From: Bacteroidetes bacterium UBA6661
GTDB taxonomy: Bacteria > Bacteroidota > Bacteroidia > AKYH767-A > OLB10
DNA: 19,171 bases
Direction of reading: 5' to 3'
NCBI GenBank assembly: GCA_002455375.1
Contig: DKKR01000072.1
Span: forward strand, 29,487-48,657
The translations under genes were made by a program, and so were the position numbers. Positions 15,175-19,171 of the stretch are shown here, one piece after another (position 1 is the stretch's first letter; the number at the start of each line of letters is the position of its first letter). The notes beneath the pieces are model-generated. The model was not told the origin of the DNA, ran no database searches, and was given only the letters and a program-made list of their open reading frames with translations.

Positions 15175-16206
15175 TCAATAAAATTTTAAAACGGCCATTT
15201 TTCCTGACTTCCCGGCCATCCAGATCTGTTTTTGTGAAGGCGTTATACTGATAGTGTAAAATGTTAGCGACTGTCCATCAGCGTTTTTAATATCCTTAAT
15301 GTGGTGTTGACTGTCAACCATATACGTGCCATTATGCCCGGTTACAATCAGGTAGTTGTCATTTTTTGTTTTTATTGTTTTGATGCATGACACAAAAGCA
15401 CCATCAGGAAGTTTTATGGGTTGCCATGTCTTGCCACCATCGTTTGTTTGGTATAAGGTTGTTGTAGTGTCTGATTGCAGATAATTGCCTCCGCCAATAA
15501 AGCCATTGAGTTTGTTTTCAAAATGCATGGTAAAAATTCCTGTCATAGTGCTGCCGCTAATCATAGGTGTGTTTTTCGGAAGGAATGCACCGTTATTTTC
15601 AGAAATAAAAAGTCTTGATGTGCTTCCTCCGGTAGCAAAAATCACGCTGTTTTGCAGCCATTGTATGTTGGTGTTGCTTGCAGCAAAGCAACCTTCACCT
15701 TTCATTGCAGGAGATGTAACTTTTAGCTCCTGCCAGTTGTTGCCGCCATCGGTTGTTTTAATAATCATAAAATGTCCATCTATGGGGTCGCTTATGGCAA
15801 TGCCTTGCAAAGAATCTTTAAATGTCATGCTGTCAAAAAAAACACCCTTGCTGTGATTGCTGTAAACACTTTGCCATGATGCACCATAATTATTTGTTCT
15901 CAATAGATATGCCGGTGAATCAATGCTCAATAACAATACTGTTGAATCGTTTAAAGCAGCTATAGATCTGAACTCAGGATACTTTCCATCAACGGCAGCA
16001 GAGTCTATATGCCAGTTGTTTCCACCATCTTTTGTAAAACCAAAAACACCCTTGTTAGCCGCAAACCACACCACACTATCGTTTACTGCCTGCAGGGCAC
16101 GAATACTTACCTGAACCGGCAATTGTATCGTTCTTAATTCTATCTGTTGTGCCTTCAGTGATAATGTAAAACAAAAGCACCACAGTATGAGAAAACTTTT
16201 TTGCAT
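15175..16206 (-). CDS. Secreted Asp-box beta-propeller protein (Ycf48/BNR-like)
   Basis: Exported protein of 343 residues with a signal peptide (1-19, ending SLKA before QQ). It is built from repeats of the Asp-box/BNR type: TKDGGNNW (58-65), TNNYGASW (104-111), TTDGGNNW (151-158), a degenerate SENNGA (202-207) and TNDGGKTW (254-261), spaced roughly 45-55 residues, as in Ycf48-like and sialidase-like propellers. The organism type argues against a photosystem-II assembly role, and no sialidase catalytic residues are recognisable, so a binding or scaffold role at the cell envelope is the more cautious reading. No T9SS tail is seen; it ends GKMAVLKFY. A TACATTTG promoter element lies 8-15 bases upstream of the ATG. 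Confidence 0.87.
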   Translation of the reverse strand: MQKSFLILWCFCFTLSLKAQQIELRTIQLPVQVSIRALQAVNDSVVWFAANKGVFGFTKDGGNNWHIDSAAVDGKYPEFRSIAALNDSTVLLLSIDSPAYLLRTNNYGASWQSVYSNHSKGVFFDSMTFKDSLQGIAISDPIDGHFMIIKTTDGGNNWQELKVTSPAMKGEGCFAASNTNIQWLQNSVIFATGGSTSRLFISENNGAFLPKNTPMISGSTMTGIFTMHFENKLNGFIGGGNYLQSDTTTTLYQTNDGGKTWQPIKLPDGAFVSCIKTIKTKNDNYLIVTGHNGTYMVDSQHHIKDIKNADGQSLTFYTISITPSQKQIWMAGKSGKMAVLKFY

Positions 16207-16213
16207 TGTGTTT

Positions 16214-16242
16214 CAAATGTAGTGTTTTTTCAGGCCTGCAAT
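16214..16242 (-). promoter_or_regulatory. Candidate promoter for the beta-propeller gene (ATTG-N17-TACATTTG)
   Basis: On the minus strand TACATTTG (16221-16214) fits TAnnTTTG, and ATTG (16242-16239) lies 17 bases upstream as a -33 element. The -7 element ends 7 bases before the ATG at 16206, implying a very short leader. Confidence 0.5.
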
Positions 16243-16357
16243 GGTTGTATAAGTAATACAATGTAATTTTTCTTAGGACTATTCTCTTTCCCTCATTCCC
16301 GCGAAGCTCCTGTTTTGTGGGGCAAGGTGCTTAATTTATTACATAAAAAGTTAAATG

Positions 16358-16374
16358 CTTATTTTAAAAATAAG
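16358..16374. repeat. 17-bp palindrome upstream of dinB
   Basis: CTTATTTT-A-AAAATAAG is a perfect inverted repeat around one base, 52 bases before the dinB ATG, a position suited to an operator. Its core resembles the palindrome at 4679-4693. AT-richness makes a chance origin possible. Confidence 0.4.
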
Positions 16375-16426
16375 GAAGTAATAAAAGTGCTTATATTGTA
16401 GCCATCAGAATGTTTGTATTGTAATC

Positions 16427-17635
16427 ATGTCAGAACAGCTTAACCGTGTCATAGCACACATGGATTTGGATTGTTTTTTTGTATCCGTATCGCGGCTGTT
16501 GCATCCGGAACTAAACAATAAGCCGGTAATTGTTGGCGGTGGCGAGCGTGGTGTAGTGGCTGCATGCAGCTACGAAACCAGAAAATTTGGTGTGCACTCT
16601 GCCATGCCCATTAAACAGGCAAAACGACTTTGCCCGGAAGCTATTATTGTTCGTGGCGATTATGATGCTTACAGCAATCATTCCGATATGGTGAATGAGA
16701 TTATTTGCGAAAGTGTGCCGCTGTATGAGCGCAGCAGTATTGACGAATTTTACTTAGACCTAACGGGCATGGATCGTTTTTTTGGATGCTATAAACATGC
16801 CACAGAACTCAGGCAACGCATCATGCGCGAAACAGGGCTGCCTATTTCTTTTGGTATGAGTGCCAACAAAACCGTAAGTAAAATTGCTACCGATGAAGCA
16901 AAGCCCAACAATCAGATGCAGGTGAACTGTGGCGAAGAGAAATTTTTTTTAGCTCCGCTGTCGGTACGAAAAATTCCTATGGTGGGCCAAAAGACCTACA
17001 CACTGCTGCGCAGCATGGGTGTAGAGAAAGTAAAAACCGTACAGGAAATGCCTGTTGAACTGATGGAGCGTGTGCTGGGCGAAAACGGAACTACCATCTG
17101 GAAAAAGGCCAACGGCATTGACACCACCCCCGTAGAGCCTTATCACGAGCAAAAAAGCATGAGCACAGAAGAAACTTTTGAGCAGGACACTATTGACGTG
17201 CAACGTCTGCAACATATTCTCATTGCCATGACAGAAAAACTATGCTTCCGCCTGCGCAGCGAACATAAGGTCACCTCCTGCGTTGCCGTGAAAATACGCT
17301 ATAGCAATTTCGACACACATACCATGCAATGCCGTATTCCCTACACCGGCTGCGACCACATCATCATCAAACATGTTAAAGATTTGTTCGGCAAACTGTA
17401 TAACCGCAGACTGCTCATTCGTCTGGTGGGCGTAAAGTTCAGCCACCTGGTGGGGGGCGGACATCAAATCAATCTGTTTGAAGACAGCGAAGAAATCATC
17501 AACCTCTATCAGGCAATGGACAACCTGCGCCTGCGCTTTGGCGAAGACAAAATTCAACGTGCCGCTGCTATGAATTTTTCACTGCGCGGCTTCAATCCGT
17601 TTAATGGGTTGAGTAAAAAACCGGAAAGCAAATAA
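16427..17635 (+). CDS. dinB: DNA polymerase IV (Y-family translesion polymerase)
   Basis: Low-fidelity polymerase that copies past damaged bases; 402 residues. The palm motif HMDLDCFF (11-18) supplies the catalytic Asp13 and the aromatic steric gate Phe18, and SSIDEFYLDL (103-112) the catalytic Asp106-Glu107. Next come the thumb helix-hairpin-helix region (VRKIPMVGQKTYTLLRSMGV) and the little-finger domain (about 240-340), then a beta-clamp-binding pentapeptide QINLF (347-351). Order and length are those of the Bacteroidota DinB type. Motif I normally continues with a conserved Glu after the steric gate (V-E); here it is Ser22. Codon use is richer in G+C than in neighbouring genes (hand count 33 of 60 at 16501-16560). 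The ATG at 16427 is fixed by the catalytic motif at residue 13. No clear terminator follows directly. Confidence 0.96.
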   Translation: MSEQLNRVIAHMDLDCFFVSVSRLLHPELNNKPVIVGGGERGVVAACSYETRKFGVHSAMPIKQAKRLCPEAIIVRGDYDAYSNHSDMVNEIICESVPLYERSSIDEFYLDLTGMDRFFGCYKHATELRQRIMRETGLPISFGMSANKTVSKIATDEAKPNNQMQVNCGEEKFFLAPLSVRKIPMVGQKTYTLLRSMGVEKVKTVQEMPVELMERVLGENGTTIWKKANGIDTTPVEPYHEQKSMSTEETFEQDTIDVQRLQHILIAMTEKLCFRLRSEHKVTSCVAVKIRYSNFDTHTMQCRIPYTGCDHIIIKHVKDLFGKLYNRRLLIRLVGVKFSHLVGGGHQINLFEDSEEIINLYQAMDNLRLRFGEDKIQRAAAMNFSLRGFNPFNGLSKKPESK

Positions 17636-17904
17636 AATCCGGAAGCGTGTTAAATATTAAGAAGGGCGAATTGATGTTAAAAAGTAGAATTAATTTATCA
17701 TCAATACCAAATCAGGCAACAAGCCGAGCTTTCCATTTTTGAGTATATTGCAACTTTTTATATCACTGTTGGAAGGTACAAACAGTTAAAGAACTTAACT
17801 ATTCTAAAGCATCAACAATTATTAAACAACACTAAACATGCTACAAAAGGTTATAAATTATTGTCCACTTTTTTCTTGGAATTCCAAATAACGAATCTGT
17901 TACG

Positions 17905-17920
17905 TTCCGAACCATCGGAA
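17905..17920. repeat. Hairpin-forming inverted repeat
   Basis: TTCCGA (17905-17910) and TCGGAA (17915-17920) form a perfect 6-bp stem over a 4-base loop ACCA. It lies 32 bases upstream of the terminator-like hairpin and 17 bases downstream of a 12-bp palindrome, so all three could fold in one transcript. Confidence 0.55.
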
Positions 17921-17951
17921 TTACGAATAGAAAAATAAATACTGTTTAAAG

Positions 17952-17981
17952 AAACGCTTTGCGAAATCGGGGCGTTTTTTT
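17952..17981 (+). terminator. Terminator-like hairpin downstream of dinB
   Basis: AAACGC (17952-17957) pairs with GCGTTT (17972-17977) and the right arm runs into seven consecutive Ts ending at 17981. The 14-base loop contains a possible inner TTT-GCG-AAA stem. It is 317 bases beyond the dinB stop, so it would end either a long dinB 3' region or a separate small transcript; on this strand only. Confidence 0.6.
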
Positions 17982-18093
17982 GTTGGGAGAAATGCCAAGG
18001 AAAAATATTTATCAACTGCTTGAATTTTTAATAATATTTTCATATACATTTACACTGTTTTTCTTTTTCAGGTGTAATTAAAAATTTGGTTAC

Positions 18094-19146
18094 ATGATTA
18101 GAAGGTGGTTGCTTTCATTGGTATTTTTTTTATTGCTTTTACGCGGTAACGCACAGGTGGCGAATGATAGTTGTTTATCTGCGACAAATTTAGGTTTACT
18201 TCCAATAGGTTCTGTTTTAAGTGTTCCTTGTTTAAGTGGGGCACCTGAAATTTTTATTGCAGATTCAACCACAATGGCTGTTGCTAATTATCCTTATCCG
18301 AGCATTCCTAACGGATGTAACGGATACGTGAGTACAGTTGCCTCACCTGCAAAAGACAGATGGTATAAATTTACGGTAAACTGCGATTTTACTTTTAGGG
18401 TGGAAAATTCGGACACTCTGCACTTAAGTTTTTGGTTGGGTGATTCTTGCAGTAATTTACTACCAATTGAATGTTTTACTATACCTGCTAATACAACTTT
18501 TATTCAAGCACTATCTGGGTTAGGAGGACATTGGATTTATTTGCAAATAAGTGGACAAGATAACATAAATGCAAACCATTATAATATTTGTTTTTCTACA
18601 TCAATTCCAATGTGTGCACCTTCTTTTAATTTGGGTGCTTTTACTCCTGTGCTATGTTTTGATTATAACCTGCAAGTTATAAACTCTACAAGTGCTTCGA
18701 TAAATGATGGAGGCATTATTATTAATATAACTGAAGGGAACCCTCCTTACACTTGCTCATGGAGTGATGGTGCAACTGGTTTTATAAGAGATAGCTTGCA
18801 GATAGGGCATTACACTTTTACAATTGTTGATGGGATTGGGTGTGAATTGACAGACTCGGTGACAGTGGGCATTATAACTATCCAAAAAGATATTATTGAA
18901 AATGATTTACATGAAATAAAAATTTTGTTCAACAATTTAAACCATACCCTATTATTAAAAAGTAATAGCTCGTCAATTATTGGTAGAGAAATCAACTTAA
19001 GTATTTTTGATATAGGCGGGCAAAAGGTATTTAATAATAAAACAAAAGCTAATATTCCTTTTGAATTTTATTGTAAAAATGGGATCTATTTATTTCAAAT
19101 TTCCGTTCAAAATTGTGTTATAAACAAAAAAATATATATCAACTAA
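18094..19146 (+). CDS. T9SS cargo protein with SprB-type repeat
   Basis: Secreted protein of 350 residues. Signal peptide 1-20 (MIRRWLLSLVFFLLLLRGNA, cleaved before Q). Residues about 25-170 form a Cys-containing beta-domain that resembles the pre-peptidase-like domains common in Bacteroidota cargo (NDSCLSATNL..., DRWYKFTVNCDFTFRV, HWIYLQISGQ). Residues about 200-258 match one SprB repeat (GGIIINITEGNPPYTCSWSDG...GHYTFTIVDGIGCELTDSVTV). Residues about 275-350 are a type A T9SS sorting tail (INLSIFDIGGQKVFNN...FYCKNGIYLFQISVQNCVINKKIYIN), which would pass the protein through the outer membrane and usually anchor or release it. No enzymatic motif is seen; an adhesive or surface role is inferred. 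The gene is very AT-rich towards its 3' end (11 G+C of 60 at 18901-18960). Confidence 0.88.
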   Translation: MIRRWLLSLVFFLLLLRGNAQVANDSCLSATNLGLLPIGSVLSVPCLSGAPEIFIADSTTMAVANYPYPSIPNGCNGYVSTVASPAKDRWYKFTVNCDFTFRVENSDTLHLSFWLGDSCSNLLPIECFTIPANTTFIQALSGLGGHWIYLQISGQDNINANHYNICFSTSIPMCAPSFNLGAFTPVLCFDYNLQVINSTSASINDGGIIINITEGNPPYTCSWSDGATGFIRDSLQIGHYTFTIVDGIGCELTDSVTVGIITIQKDIIENDLHEIKILFNNLNHTLLLKSNSSSIIGREINLSIFDIGGQKVFNNKTKANIPFEFYCKNGIYLFQISVQNCVINKKIYIN

Positions 19147-19150
19147 TCAT

Positions 19151-19167
19151 GTTCTAACCAATAGAAC
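19151..19167. terminator. Possible hairpin after the T9SS cargo gene
   Basis: GTTCTA and TAGAAC form a 6-bp stem over ACCAA, 5 bases after the stop. The window ends 4 bases later, so any T-run or longer stem cannot be judged. Confidence 0.3.
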
Positions 19168-19171
19168 CCGT

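Larger units (their letters stand above)
17636..18093. other. 458-base intergenic region with several inverted repeats
   Basis: No convincing gene. Visible structure: ATTGATG/CATCAAT (17670-17676 with 17699-17705); AGTTAA/TTAACT (17784-17789 with 17795-17800); a 12-bp palindrome TTGGAATTCCAA (17876-17887); a hairpin TTCCGA-ACCA-TCGGAA (17905-17920); and a terminator-like hairpin (17952-17981). Two short open frames exist: 17838-17891 (17 codons) and 17992-18081 (29 codons, hydrophobic, with a purine stretch GGGAGA only 1 base before the ATG). Neither is supported. The region could be a long dinB 3' leader-out, a small-RNA gene, or the 5' regulatory region of the next gene. Confidence 0.5.

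Noticed and set aside
15175..16206. Propeller protein as a photosystem-II assembly factor or sialidase
   Set aside because: The Asp-box pattern is shared by many unrelated propellers; nothing else in the window is photosynthetic and no sialidase active-site residues are recognisable.
17838..17891. 17-codon frame in the gap after dinB
   Set aside because: Too short, no ribosome-binding site, and it runs through the 12-bp palindrome.
17992..18081. 29-codon hydrophobic frame just before the T9SS cargo gene
   Set aside because: The purine stretch GGGAGA is only one base from the ATG, too close for normal ribosome binding, and AT-rich DNA readily yields Phe/Leu/Ile-rich frames. Kept only as a note in the intergenic entry.
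1..19171. Mobile elements, CRISPR arrays, toxin-antitoxin or phage-defence genes
   Set aside because: No transposase, integrase, regularly spaced repeats, terminal repeats or defence-type domains were seen on either strand.

Overview
The window is chromosomal DNA from a member of the Bacteroidota, probably free-living and outside Bacteroidales, though I cannot place it to genus. The evidence is a protein with a type IX secretion (T9SS) C-terminal tail and an SprB-type repeat, a lamin-tail-domain secreted protein, a DUF4271 membrane protein paired with the Bacteroidota form of uroporphyrinogen-III synthase, a SiaB/SiaC kinase-target pair, several -7 elements of the TAnnTTTG type, and few strong Shine-Dalgarno sites. 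Fifteen protein-coding genes are supported, plus a 5'-truncated katG at the left edge. I see no rRNA, tRNA, CRISPR array, insertion sequence or phage gene.

Layout. 1-1959 (+): catalase-peroxidase KatG, missing its N-terminus, ending in a strong hairpin shared with the convergent neighbour. 2041-4638 (-): large secreted two-LTD protein. 4756-5745 (+): aspartate-semialdehyde dehydrogenase. 5793-6473 (-): YugP-like membrane zinc peptidase. 6597-7688 (-): lone ABC-2 permease. 7789-8734 (+): SiaB-like kinase and SiaC-like phosphoprotein. 8735-11033 (-): ElaA-type acetyltransferase and an exported M1 aminopeptidase, apparently one operon. 11173-12980 (+): DUF4271 membrane protein and HemD, apparently one operon. 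12986-14747 (-): ECF-type sigma factor overlapping a zinc-finger, membrane-spanning, TPR-ended anti-sigma factor. 14830-15108 (-): small conserved-looking protein. 15175-16206 (-): secreted Asp-box beta-propeller. 16427-17635 (+): DNA polymerase IV, richer in G+C than its surroundings. 17636-18093: a 458-base gap with several inverted repeats and a terminator-like hairpin. 18094-19146 (+): AT-rich T9SS cargo protein.

Most genes are independent housekeeping or envelope functions (oxidative stress, lysine/threonine/methionine precursor synthesis, heme synthesis, translesion synthesis, secretion cargo). Three groups are functional units: SiaB+SiaC (phospho-switch), sigma+anti-sigma (transmembrane signalling) and DUF4271+HemD (heme-linked, unexplained partner). 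The most interesting candidate is the SiaB/SiaC pair. It keeps the kinase ATP-site motifs and the phospho-acceptor threonine at position 68, but no SiaA phosphatase or SiaD diguanylate cyclase lies next to it. The structured non-coding region after dinB is the next best lead.
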